From contig NZ_LMEH01000001.1 of the NCBI RefSeq assembly GCF_001425325.1, positions 1,039,898 through 1,103,897 of the forward strand: 64,000 nucleotides of DNA, in the 5' to 3' direction. The notes beneath the pieces were generated by a model. That model was not told the DNA's origin and searched no databases. It saw only the letters and a list, made by a program, of their open reading frames with translations. The position numbers and the translations under genes were made by a program. Each line of letters begins with the position of its first letter. Position 1 is the first letter of the stretch. The DNA comes from Leifsonia sp. Root1293. GTDB taxonomy: Bacteria; Actinomycetota; Actinomycetes; Actinomycetales; Microbacteriaceae. Positions 33,637 through 42,965 of the stretch are shown piece after piece.

Positions 33637-34857
33637 TCAGAGCGGCTTCCTGGGCCGGAGAAGTGCCGCCGGACGGATGCTGCCCTTGCCGAACCGCGCC
33701 GCGACCTCGTCGATGGTGGTCTCCGCGTCACGCCAGTCCTCGTCGGGATCCCAGAGGCTGAGTCCGGAGCCGCTCTCTCCCAGTTGCTCGACGCGCACGC
33801 CGATGAGCCGGATGCGCTTGCCCGCAGCGCCGAGCGCGTCCCATGCTGCCGTGGCCTCCTCGTAGATGCGCCGTCCGACGTCGGTGGGCTCCGCGAGAGT
33901 GCGTGACTTGGTGACGGTGCTGAAGTCGGTGTAGCGGAGCTTCAGGACCACGGTGCGGGCCACCAGCCCTGCCGCACGCAGGCGCGCGGCGGCGTCGTCG
34001 GCCTGGTGAAGCATGGCACGACGGATCTCCGCCTCGTCGGTGACGTCGTAGCTGAACGTGACCTCCCGCCCGATGCTCTTCTCCTCGCGGTGAGTCGACA
34101 CCGTCCGCGGGTCGATGCCGTTCGCGAGGGAATGCAGCTTGGCTGCCAGCGCCTCGCCGAGCGTCGAGCGCAGCACGTCGTACGGGGTGTCTGCCACGTC
34201 GCCGACCGTCGCCAGACCGAGCCGGCGCAGCGATTCCTCCGTTGTCGGCCCGACGCCCCAGAGCGCACCGACGGGCAGAGGACGCAGGAACGACTGCGTC
34301 TCCGCCACGGGAACGACCAGCATGCCGTCGGGCTTGGCGCGGCTGGAGGCCACTTTCGCGACGTACTTGGATCCGGCCACGCCCACCGAGCAGGTGAGTC
34401 CGGTCTCGGCTTCGACCCGCTGACGGATCATCTGGGCGATCTCGCTCGGCGAACCGTGCACGCGGCGCGCACCGGCCACGTCGAGGAACGCCTCGTCGAT
34501 CGAGAGCGGCTCCACGAGCGGGGTCGCGTCCTCGAAGATGGCCAGGACCTGCTTGGAGTACTTCGAGTACAGCTCGTAGTTGCCGGGCAGCACCGTGGCG
34601 TTCGGGCAGCGGCGGAGCGCCAGCGACATCGGCATGGCCGAGTTCACCCCGTAGCGACGAGCCTCGTAGTTGGCCGCAGAGACCACAGAACGCGGCCCGA
34701 TGCCACCGACGATGACGGGAGTCCCCCGGAGCTCGGGCCGGCTGAGCAACTCCACCGAAACGAAGAAGGCGTCCATGTCGACGTGCAGGATCGTCGCGCC
34801 GGTGTCGTCGACGGGCGTCGAGTTCACCTGCCGGGAACGGCCGTCCTGCTTGCTCAT
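33637..34857 (-). CDS. dinB: DNA polymerase IV (Y family)
   Basis: Error-prone translesion polymerase, 406 aa. Catalytic acidic residues lie in HVDMDAFFVSVE (Asp27) and LSIDEAFLD. The steric and palm motifs SAANYEARRYGV and CSVGVAGSKYVAKVASSRAKP are intact, followed by a helix-hairpin-helix thumb (LRRLGLATVGDVADTP) and little finger. The C terminus lacks an obvious beta-clamp motif by eye. ATG at 34857; a TACCCT box 8 bases upstream suggests a near-leaderless message. Not part of an imuB-dnaE2 cassette. Confidence 0.94.
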   Translation of the reverse strand: MSKQDGRSRQVNSTPVDDTGATILHVDMDAFFVSVELLSRPELRGTPVIVGGIGPRSVVSAANYEARRYGVNSAMPMSLALRRCPNATVLPGNYELYSKYSKQVLAIFEDATPLVEPLSIDEAFLDVAGARRVHGSPSEIAQMIRQRVEAETGLTCSVGVAGSKYVAKVASSRAKPDGMLVVPVAETQSFLRPLPVGALWGVGPTTEESLRRLGLATVGDVADTPYDVLRSTLGEALAAKLHSLANGIDPRTVSTHREEKSIGREVTFSYDVTDEAEIRRAMLHQADDAAARLRAAGLVARTVVLKLRYTDFSTVTKSRTLAEPTDVGRRIYEEATAAWDALGAAGKRIRLIGVRVEQLGESGSGLSLWDPDEDWRDAETTIDEVAARFGKGSIRPAALLRPRKPL

Positions 34858-34948
34858 CACTCACGAGGGTAGCCGCAGTGAGCGACACCGGCACCCCGCA
34901 TCGACGACACCGACCACACCGACGCGACGCCGTGTCGCGGGATGCGGA

Positions 34949-35593
34949 TCAGAAGCCGAAGTCGCCGCCGCCGAAGTCGCCGCCGCCTCCGAAGTCGCCT
35001 CCGCCGTCCCAGCCGCCACCGTCCGCGCTCACCGAGCCACCGCCATCCGTCGCACCACCGGCATCGCCTCCGGCACCGGCATCCGTCCCGCCATCGCCGG
35101 CGTCAGAACCTGCAGCGTCCATGCCGCCGACGTCGGGGAGGAAGGCACTGGCGATGGCCGATCCGATGACGAAGCCGGCAACGGTACCGAGCATGGAGCT
35201 CGCGAACGTCCCGCCGAAGCCGGCTCCGCCCGAGCGCTGGGAGAAGGTGCGCTCCACCGATCCCGGGGAGCGGAGCTCCGACCGGGTGGCCGACCGCGCC
35301 AGCGAGTCGGCGGAGTCGGACAGCGGAGCATCGCCGGGCGCGGCCGAGGTGCTCAACTCCTGGAACACCTGCGCGCGCTGGGCGGGAGTGAGCCTCGCGA
35401 ACGCTTCGGCGTGAGCCTGCTCGATGGTCTCCGGCGGAGCCGTGCGCAGCAGGTAGCGGTAGCGCTCGATGGCGATCTCATCGGCGGAGCGTGCGGCGTT
35501 CGTCGACGGGCCCTGGGAGCCGGGCCGATACGACGATCCCCGGTCGGGCGTGTTCGATGCGGTGTTGCCGGTCAACCAGTCGAAGAGTCCCAT
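34949..35593 (-). CDS. Hypothetical protein with Gly/Asp-rich tail (214 aa)
   Basis: Starts MGLFDWLTGNT; residues 40-90 contain a conserved acidic/basic helix (ERYRYLLRTAPPETIEQAHAE then RLTPAQRAQV) that I recall in uncharacterised actinobacterial proteins. A Gly/Ala-rich hydrophobic segment (about residues 130-150) could be one membrane helix. The last 55 residues are almost only Gly, Asp, Ala and Ser and end in repeats of GGGDFGG. A TAGGCT box at 35627-35632 precedes it. Function unknown. Confidence 0.75.
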   Translation of the reverse strand: MGLFDWLTGNTASNTPDRGSSYRPGSQGPSTNAARSADEIAIERYRYLLRTAPPETIEQAHAEAFARLTPAQRAQVFQELSTSAAPGDAPLSDSADSLARSATRSELRSPGSVERTFSQRSGGAGFGGTFASSMLGTVAGFVIGSAIASAFLPDVGGMDAAGSDAGDGGTDAGAGGDAGGATDGGGSVSADGGGWDGGGDFGGGGDFGGGDFGF

Positions 35594-35657
35594 GGGATGC
35601 GTCCTGTTCGTGAGGAGTGGAGCTCCAGCCTACGGATGCCGGGCTGCGAGGTGGCTG

Positions 35658-36458
35658 TCACTTCAGGGACCTCTCCGATCCGGCCAGGCGCTGCGCGAAG
35701 TAGATCGGGAGGATCGAGACCAGGACGAGAACCACCGCGATGACGCTCACGACGGGGGCCTGATTCGGCCGGAACATGTTGTCGAGGATGAAGATGGGCA
35801 GAGTCGTGACCCCGGATCCTGCCGTGAATGTCGTCACGATGATCTCGTCGAAACTCAACGCGAAGGCGAGGAGCCCGCCGGCGAACAGGGCCGACCGCAG
35901 TTGCGGGAAGGTGACCAGCCGGAACGTGGTCCAGATGCCGGCACCGAGATCCGACGACGCGTCCTCGAAGTTGGTGCCGAGACGGCGGAGGCGCGCGATC
36001 ACGTTGTTGAACACCGTCACGACGCAGAACGTGGCGTGTGCGATGACCACGGTCCAGATCGAGAGCGGCACGCCCATCATCGTGCGGAAGAAGTTGTTCA
36101 GCGCGATACCCGTGATGATGCCGGGCAGCGCGATCGGCAGGATCACGAGCAGGCTCACGGCGTCGCGTCCGAAGAACTCGAAGCGCTGCAACGCCAGCGA
36201 GATGAGAGTACCGAGCACGAGGGCGATGACCGTGGCGACGATCGCGACCTGCACGCTCGTGAGCACGGCGTTCAAGGCCCCGGTGCTCTGGAATGCCTTG
36301 CCCCACCACTCGAGCGTGAAGCCGGGAGGTGGCCAGCTGAGGCTCGTGCTCGTCGAGAACGAGTTGACGAACACCACCAGCAGCGGCACGTACACCACGA
36401 CCAGAACGATCGCGGTGACGGCGCCCAGCACGGTGCGGGCGGGGCGGGAGAGGCGCAT
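35658..36458 (-). CDS. potC: Polyamine-type ABC transporter permease (PotC-like)
   Basis: Second permease subunit of a spermidine/putrescine-type importer, 266 aa from the ATG at 36458, six membrane helices. The EAA-like coupling loop reads LGTNFEDASSDLGAG. A GTG at 36491 would add 11 residues and overlap potB by 20 bases; I prefer the ATG because homologues begin there, but neither has a strong ribosome site. Last gene of the potA-D-B-C operon. The substrate (polyamine, GABA or similar) is not fixed by the permease. Confidence 0.88.
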   Translation of the reverse strand: MRLSRPARTVLGAVTAIVLVVVYVPLLVVFVNSFSTSTSLSWPPPGFTLEWWGKAFQSTGALNAVLTSVQVAIVATVIALVLGTLISLALQRFEFFGRDAVSLLVILPIALPGIITGIALNNFFRTMMGVPLSIWTVVIAHATFCVVTVFNNVIARLRRLGTNFEDASSDLGAGIWTTFRLVTFPQLRSALFAGGLLAFALSFDEIIVTTFTAGSGVTTLPIFILDNMFRPNQAPVVSVIAVVLVLVSILPIYFAQRLAGSERSLK

Positions 36459-36471
36459 CCGTCTCGTCTTT

Positions 36472-37395
36472 CTAGAGGTTGTCGAGGGCACCCGTGCGGC
36501 GCACGAGGGCGAGGTAGCCGAAGATGATGACGATCGGGATGAGGGCGATGGCTGCGGCCAGCGGGAGGTTGTTCGCGGCGCCCACGTTCGTGTAGACGAG
36601 GTTGCCCAGCATCTGGTTGGCGCCTCCCACGATGTTCACCGTGATGTAGTCGCCGAGCGACAGCGAGAAGCTGAAGATCGATCCGGCGATGATGGCCGGC
36701 CAGATGATCGGGAGCACGATGAGGCGAAGCGTCGACCAGGTCTTGCCACCGAGGTCGCCCGATGCCTCGAGCAGCGAGTCCGGCACGCGCTCGAGCCCGG
36801 CGTAGATGGGCAGGATCACGTAGGGCAGCCAGAGGTAGGACAGCGTGATGACGACGGCGGGCAATCCGTAGCCCGGGGTGCTTCCACCGAACGGGGTCAC
36901 CAGCCAGTTCAGGATGCCGTCCTGCGAGAGCACGGACCGCCAGGCGTACGCCTTGACGAGATAGCTCGCCCAGAGCGGGGTGAGAACGGCGATCACGAGC
37001 ACGCGCTGCATCCGGGGAGACGCGACCTTCGCCATGTAGAAGGCAACGGGAAGGGCTATGACGATGTCGATGATCGTCACGGCCAGGGCGACACCGACGG
37101 TACGCAGCGTCACCGTCTGGTAGAGCGAGCCCGTGACGACGGCGACGATGTTGTCCAGGGTCCAGGTCTGGCTGATCTCGCCGGTGAAGCTGTCGACGCT
37201 CCAGAACGCCGTGATCAGCAGAGCGACGAGCGCCACGATGTAGACCAGGCCGAGCCAGACGAGCGGCGCGCTGAGCAGCAGACCGAGCCTGAGCCGCGGA
37301 TGCCGGCTGAGGACGGCGGAGCCCTTCCGGGCCGCGGTCGCACGGGGAGGTGCGACGGCGGCCCGGACGGGTGGTGTGGTGCTGGTGGTTGTCAC
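36472..37395 (-). CDS. potB: Polyamine-type ABC transporter permease (PotB-like)
   Basis: First permease subunit, 307 aa. An N-terminal Ala/Pro/Arg-rich tail of about 35 residues, then six membrane helices starting LRLGLLLSAPLVWLGLVYIV. The coupling loop is LLEASGDLGGKTW. GTG at 37395, 7 bases after the potD stop. Confidence 0.9.
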   Translation of the reverse strand: MTTTSTTPPVRAAVAPPRATAARKGSAVLSRHPRLRLGLLLSAPLVWLGLVYIVALVALLITAFWSVDSFTGEISQTWTLDNIVAVVTGSLYQTVTLRTVGVALAVTIIDIVIALPVAFYMAKVASPRMQRVLVIAVLTPLWASYLVKAYAWRSVLSQDGILNWLVTPFGGSTPGYGLPAVVITLSYLWLPYVILPIYAGLERVPDSLLEASGDLGGKTWSTLRLIVLPIIWPAIIAGSIFSFSLSLGDYITVNIVGGANQMLGNLVYTNVGAANNLPLAAAIALIPIVIIFGYLALVRRTGALDNL

Positions 37396-37402
37396 GTGAT
37401 GA

Positions 37403-38587
37403 CTAGCCCTTGATCTCCTGCCACGCGGAGGTCCACGCCGCGTAGTCGGTGCAGGTCACGTCGGTGCGTCCGTCGAGGCACTTCTCGATGGGTGTGGACC
37501 AGTACCAGATCTTCGACGCGTACTCCTCGTCGCCGGCGTGGAACGCCTCGCACGATCCCTCGGAGCGGAACTCGCACGCCGCCTGGTTCGACGGGGCCTC
37601 CCCGAAGTACTCGGTGGCCTGGGCGTTGGCCTCAGGGCTGGCGATGTAGTCGAGCCAGGCGTAGGCGCAGTTCGGGTTCTTGGCCTTCGACGCGATCATC
37701 CAGGTGTCCGACCATCCCGTGGTTCCCTCATCGGGAAGTACGACCTCGGCCGGGGTGTCGGCGGCGAGGGAGTTCTTGATGACCTGCCACGTCGTTCCGA
37801 CGACGGTGTCGCCCGTCTCGAACGCCTGGATCTCCTTGAGGTAGTCGGACCAGTACTCACCGACGTTCACGCGCTGCTCCTTGAGCAGGTCGACCGCGGC
37901 GGCGAGCTGCTTCTCGTCGAGCGCGTAGGGGTTCTCGATGCCGAGGTCGGGCTCGTGGGCCATCAGGTAGACGGCTGCATCCGCGATGTAGATGGGCGAG
38001 TCGTAGGCCGTCACCTTGCCCTTGTACGGGCTGGACTCGTCGAACACGACGTCCCAGCTGGTGGGAGCAGGGGTGACCTCCTCCGTGTTGTACATGAGCA
38101 GGTTGGCGCCGTAGCCGTGCGGGATGCCGTAGGAGACGCCGTCGACGCTGTTCCAGGACTGGTCCTTCAGGAAGTCGTAGATGCCGTCGTAGTTCTCGAT
38201 GAGGTCGGTGTTCACCGGCGCGACGGTGTCGGCGGCGACGAGCCGGAGGGAGGCGTCTCCCGAGGCCGCGACGACGTCGTAGTCACCGGTCTTCATCAGG
38301 CTGAATGCCTCGTCGGAGGTGCCGTAGGTCTTGCTCGTGACCATGCAGCCGGTCTGCTCCTCGAAGGCGCTGACCCAGTCGACCTCCGGGTCGTTGCTCC
38401 CGTCCTCGACGTAGCCGGGCCAGGCCAGGATCGAGACGGCGCCCTCGGTGTCGCCGAGCTTCGTCGGCGCCTCCGCTGTCGTGCCTCCTCCGCTGCTGGT
38501 GCCACACGCTGTGAGCAGGAATGTTGCGGATACGAGGGCGACGCCGGACATGACGGCCCTGCTCGTCCGCGCTGTGGTGCGCTTCAT
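37403..38587 (-). CDS. potD: Polyamine-type ABC transporter substrate-binding lipoprotein (PotD-like)
   Basis: 394 aa. Signal peptide with lipobox LLTAC, then a solute-binding fold starting VSILAWPGYVEDGS. The segment FEEQTGCMVTSKTYGTSDE resembles PotD/PotF. Several acidic and aromatic residues expected for a cationic ligand are present (WPGYVEDG, YDFLKDQSW). It contains three or four Cys in the C-terminal part (CEFRSEGSCEAF, CLDGRTDVTC), which should form disulfides outside the cell. Gene order potA-potD-potB-potC. Confidence 0.9.
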   Translation of the reverse strand: MKRTTARTSRAVMSGVALVSATFLLTACGTSSGGGTTAEAPTKLGDTEGAVSILAWPGYVEDGSNDPEVDWVSAFEEQTGCMVTSKTYGTSDEAFSLMKTGDYDVVAASGDASLRLVAADTVAPVNTDLIENYDGIYDFLKDQSWNSVDGVSYGIPHGYGANLLMYNTEEVTPAPTSWDVVFDESSPYKGKVTAYDSPIYIADAAVYLMAHEPDLGIENPYALDEKQLAAAVDLLKEQRVNVGEYWSDYLKEIQAFETGDTVVGTTWQVIKNSLAADTPAEVVLPDEGTTGWSDTWMIASKAKNPNCAYAWLDYIASPEANAQATEYFGEAPSNQAACEFRSEGSCEAFHAGDEEYASKIWYWSTPIEKCLDGRTDVTCTDYAAWTSAWQEIKG

Positions 38588-38631
38588 TGCTTTCTCCTCT
38601 GGTTGGGTGCTGCTGGGTTGATCGGCGTGAT

Positions 38632-39663
<1,032 letters not shown>

Positions 39664-39693
39664 CGAAGCCTCCTCGTTCGTCCTGCTTCAAAT

Positions 39694-39709
39694 CATATGG
39701 ATCCAGATG
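39694..39709. promoter_or_regulatory. Candidate operator palindrome between potA and the GntR gene
   Basis: CATATGGATCCAGATG matches its own reverse complement at 14 of 16 positions and lies 30 bases before potA and 52 before the regulator. It is a reasonable site for the adjacent FadR-type repressor. Confidence 0.5.
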
Positions 39710-39761
39710 TCTTAGCGGCGTGCGACATGTTACGGTCGTGTCACAGATTCGGGGGAAGAGG

Positions 39762-40523
39762 ATGCCGCAGTCGATCAGTGGCGGGACCGCGACGCACGCC
39801 GCCGTCTTCGCTCCTCTCGTCGGCGCCGGCCGTGCCGAGGCCGTCGAGAAGCGTCTGACCGATGCGATCACGCTGGGTGTCCTGCACGACGGCGAGAAGC
39901 TCCCGAGCGAGACGGCGCTGGCGCGTCAGTTCGGTGTCGCCGTCGTCACGGCCCGCGAGGCGCTGGAGGCGCTGCGCAATCGCGGGCTCGTGACCACACG
40001 CCGCGGGCGCGACGGCGGGAGCTTCGTGACGTCGGGCGGCATCCGCACCGCTCTCGTGCTGAGGGAGAGGCTGCAGACGGCCTCCCGAGCCGAATTGCGC
40101 GACCTCGGCGTGCACTACACGGCGATCGCCGGCACGGCAGCCGAGATCGCCGCCGACAGGTCGAGCCCCGACGACGTCGACGGCCTCGCCGGTATCGCGG
40201 CATCACTCGACGTCACCTCGGAGGCGGCGGCGCGCCGCGGGGTCGCGCGCTTCCACCTCGAGGTCGCCGCCGCGAGCCAGTCGGCGCGCCTGGTTCGGGA
40301 GGAGATTCGGCTGCAGGCTGAGTTCGGCCCGCTGCTGTGGCTCTGCCTGCGCGAGCAGGACTATCGTGATGCCCACCGTGACGCCCAGCTCGCGATCGTC
40401 GACGCCATCAGCGCCGTCCAGCCCACCGCCGCCCGCGAGCTCGTCACCGCCGGCATCCAAGGTGCAGTCGACTGGCTGATCGGCGAGAAGGCTGAACTCG
40501 AATCGAAGGAACAGACCCCGTGA
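39762..40523 (+). CDS. GntR/FadR-family transcriptional regulator
   Basis: 253 aa. Winged-helix domain (residues about 23-90) with the GntR signature GEKLPSETALARQFGVAVVTAREAL; C-terminal all-helical FCD ligand-binding domain with several His/Asp candidates for metal binding (RFHLEVAAAS). The ATG at 39762 is chosen because GGGGGAAGAG lies directly upstream. Divergent from potA, so likely the local regulator; its last four bases overlap the Cache-domain gene. Confidence 0.9.
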   Translation: MPQSISGGTATHAAVFAPLVGAGRAEAVEKRLTDAITLGVLHDGEKLPSETALARQFGVAVVTAREALEALRNRGLVTTRRGRDGGSFVTSGGIRTALVLRERLQTASRAELRDLGVHYTAIAGTAAEIAADRSSPDDVDGLAGIAASLDVTSEAAARRGVARFHLEVAAASQSARLVREEIRLQAEFGPLLWLCLREQDYRDAHRDAQLAIVDAISAVQPTAARELVTAGIQGAVDWLIGEKAELESKEQTP

Positions 40524-41320
40524 TCGCTCCGACCCTCCCCCACGTCGACGACATCACCGCCGTGTTCGGTGCGGTCTTCGCGCCCATCGCCGAGTGGAAC
40601 GTCGCGTTGACGGCCGAGCTCGGTTCGCCGGCCGCGCGGACTCGGCGCGCCGTCGACTCCGTGGTCGCCGAGCTCGTGCGGCAGGAGCTCGCCCGCGAGG
40701 GGTCGCTGGTGGTGGGCGCCGGCTTCGTCGCAGCCCCCGGCTTCCTCGTCGATGCGCCCTGGCACCTCGCCTGGTGGCTGGGTGAAGGCAACAGCTTCGG
40801 GAGCGGGACGGCTGGTGGGCGCGCGTCAGGACGGCAGGCGGTGCGCAGGCTCGAGGCCGTCGAGGATCCCGCCTCCGACAGCTTCCGCGACCACACCACG
40901 CTGGAGTGGTGGCGCGTTCCCGAGCGCACGGGACGCCGACACATCACGGGGCCCTACGTCGACTACCTCTGCACCGACGACTACACGCTGACCCTGACGG
41001 ATCCGGTGTTCGTCGATGGACGGCTTGTCGGAGTCGTCGGGGCCGATGTCTACGTGACCGAGGCCGAGCGAGTGCTGCTGACGGCCCTCCGGCGCATCGG
41101 CGGCGACGCGAGCCTCGTCAACGCCTCGGGGCGCATCGTCGTCTCGACCGATCCGAGACTGGCGACGGGTTCGCTGGTGCGCGATCCAGCGGTGACGGAT
41201 GCCGTACGCGACCTCGCTCCTGGAGCCTCCATGGTGCTGGCCGACGGCCGTCGCGTGACGGCCGCCGGTGACACCACGCTCGCGGTCATCACGAGCGGCG
41301 CAGCGGACCCCGCTCGCTGA
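40520..41320 (+). CDS. Soluble Cache-domain protein
   Basis: 266 aa, GTG start overlapping the regulator stop (GTGA). It reads as a PDC/Cache fold: a helical N-terminal part, then LEWWRVPERTGRRHITGPYVDY ending the first strand set, and DPVFVDGRLVGVVGADVYVTE, the typical final strands. No signal peptide or membrane helix is visible, unusual for Cache domains, which are mostly extracytoplasmic. It may bind the imported ligand in the cytosol and act with the GntR protein. The last codons lie inside a 32-base tandem repeat. Confidence 0.75.
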   Translation: MIAPTLPHVDDITAVFGAVFAPIAEWNVALTAELGSPAARTRRAVDSVVAELVRQELAREGSLVVGAGFVAAPGFLVDAPWHLAWWLGEGNSFGSGTAGGRASGRQAVRRLEAVEDPASDSFRDHTTLEWWRVPERTGRRHITGPYVDYLCTDDYTLTLTDPVFVDGRLVGVVGADVYVTEAERVLLTALRRIGGDASLVNASGRIVVSTDPRLATGSLVRDPAVTDAVRDLAPGASMVLADGRRVTAAGDTTLAVITSGAADPAR

Positions 41321-41400
41321 GGCCCGGGCGCGGTCCCCGCCCCGCTCGCTGAGGCCCGGGCGCAGCCCCCGCCCCGCTCGCTGAGGCCCGGGCGCAGCCC
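41310..41400 (+). repeat. Three tandem copies of a 32-base repeat
   Basis: Copies at 41310-41341, 41342-41373 and (partial) 41374-41400; unit core CCGCTCGCTGAGGCCCGGGC. The first copy supplies the last codons and stop of the Cache gene. The third runs into a family A dispersed repeat at 41376-41413. Confidence 0.9.
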
Positions 41401-41413
41401 GCGGTCGAAGCGC
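41376..41413 (+). repeat. Dispersed repeat, family A (copy 2)
   Basis: About 36 of 38 bases match 11732-11769 read on the minus strand. It lies between the convergent Cache gene and gatB. Confidence 0.8.
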
Positions 41414-41447
41414 TGCTGCGCTCCGCCCTCACCGAGCGGGAGTCCCG

Positions 41448-42965
41448 CTAGACCTGCTGCGCCCGCTCCAGCACGAGCTCTCGCACGCGAGCGGCATCCG
41501 CCTGCCCCTTCATGGCCTTCATGACGGCGCCGATGACGGCGCCGGCGGCCTGCACCTTGCCGTCGCGGATCTTCGCGAGCACGTCGGGCTGGCCGAGAAG
41601 CGCCTCGTCGATGGCGGCGATGAGCGCGCCGTCGTCCGACACGACGGCGAGCCCGCGGGCGTCGACGACCTCCTGCGGAGTTCCCTCACCGGCGATGACG
41701 CCTTCGAGGACCTGGCGCGCCAGGCGATGAGTGAGCGTGCCGGCGTCGACCAGCTTGGCCAGCGCGGCGACATCGGCGGGCGACACCAGGCTCGCGGCAT
41801 CCGCGTCGGAGGTGTTCGCGATCCGCGCGATCTCGCCGGTCCACCACTTGCGCGCGGCGGCCGGAGTGGCGCCGGCGGCCACGGTCTCCGTGATCTCGGT
41901 GAGCAGACCCGCGTTGTTGATGTCCTGGAACTCGAGGTCGGTGAATCCCCACTCCGCCTTCAGACGTCGGCGACGCGCGGCGGGCGGCTCGGGAAGCGCC
42001 GAACGGAGCTCCTCGATCAGCTCGGCGGACGGAACGACCGGGAGCAGGTCGGGCTCGGGGAAGTAGCGGTAGTCGTCGGCGTCGCTCTTCGGGCGTCCGG
42101 CGCTGGTCTCGCCGGTGTCCTCGTGCCAGTGCCGCGTCTCCTGCGTGATGCTGCCGCCCTTCGCGAGGATGGCCGCCTGGCGCTGGATCTCGTAGCGCAC
42201 TGCGCGCTCGACGGAGCGCAGGGAGTTGACGTTCTTCGTCTCGGTGCGGGTTCCGAGCGGGGCCACGGGCTCACCGGCCGCGGCGCGCGGACGCAGCGAC
42301 ACATTGGCGTCGCAGCGCAGGTTGCCGCGCTCCATCCTGGCGTCGGAGATGCCGAGCGACACGACGATGTCGCGAATGGTCGAGACGTACGCCTTCGCCA
42401 GCTCGGGCGAGGAGTGCTCAGCGCCGTAGATCGGCTTCGTGACGATCTCGACGAGCGGGACACCGGCACGGTTGTAGTCGACCAGCGAGTACTCGGCGCC
42501 CTGGATGCGGCCGGTCGAGCCACCGACGTGCGTCAGCTTCCCGGCGTCCTCCTCCATGTGGGCGCGCTCGATGGGAACGCTCACGATGGATCCGTCGGAC
42601 AGCTCGACGTCGACGGAGCCCTCGAAGGCGATGGGCTCGTCGAACTGGGAGATCTGGTAGTTCTTCGGGGTGTCGGGGTAGAAGTAGTTCTTGCGTGCGA
42701 AGCGGCTCGACGGAGCGATCTCGCAGCCGAGTGCGAGTCCGAGGCTGATCGAGTACCGCACGGCCTGCGCGTTGACGACCGGCAGGGAGCCCGGCAGGCC
42801 GAGGCAGGTCGGCGTGATGTTCGTGTTGGGCTCGGAACCGAACACGTTCGGAGCATCCGAGAACATCTTGGTCTTGGTGTTCAGTTCGACGTGAACCTCG
42901 AAGCCCATCACGGGCTCGAACAGCTCGAGTGCCTTGTCGAAGTCCATCAGTTCTGCGCGGGCCAT
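41448..42965 (-). CDS. gatB: Asp/Glu-tRNA(Asn/Gln) amidotransferase subunit B
   Basis: Binds misacylated tRNA and activates the acyl group for amidation. 505 aa, typical. Conserved GatB segments are [40 protein letters not shown] and the RTETKNVNS zinc/active region; the C-terminal YqeY-like domain ends the protein. The ATG at 42965 shares one base with the gatA stop. Third gene of gatC-gatA-gatB. Confidence 0.97.
   Translation of the reverse strand: MARAELMDFDKALELFEPVMGFEVHVELNTKTKMFSDAPNVFGSEPNTNITPTCLGLPGSLPVVNAQAVRYSISLGLALGCEIAPSSRFARKNYFYPDTPKNYQISQFDEPIAFEGSVDVELSDGSIVSVPIERAHMEEDAGKLTHVGGSTGRIQGAEYSLVDYNRAGVPLVEIVTKPIYGAEHSSPELAKAYVSTIRDIVVSLGISDARMERGNLRCDANVSLRPRAAAGEPVAPLGTRTETKNVNSLRSVERAVRYEIQRQAAILAKGGSITQETRHWHEDTGETSAGRPKSDADDYRYFPEPDLLPVVPSAELIEELRSALPEPPAARRRRLKAEWGFTDLEFQDINNAGLLTEITETVAAGATPAAARKWWTGEIARIANTSDADAASLVSPADVAALAKLVDAGTLTHRLARQVLEGVIAGEGTPQEVVDARGLAVVSDDGALIAAIDEALLGQPDVLAKIRDGKVQAAGAVIGAVMKAMKGQADAARVRELVLERAQQV

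Noticed and set aside
41310-41400. CRISPR-like array
   Set aside because: The repeats are directly adjacent with no spacers between copies, and no cas gene is present.
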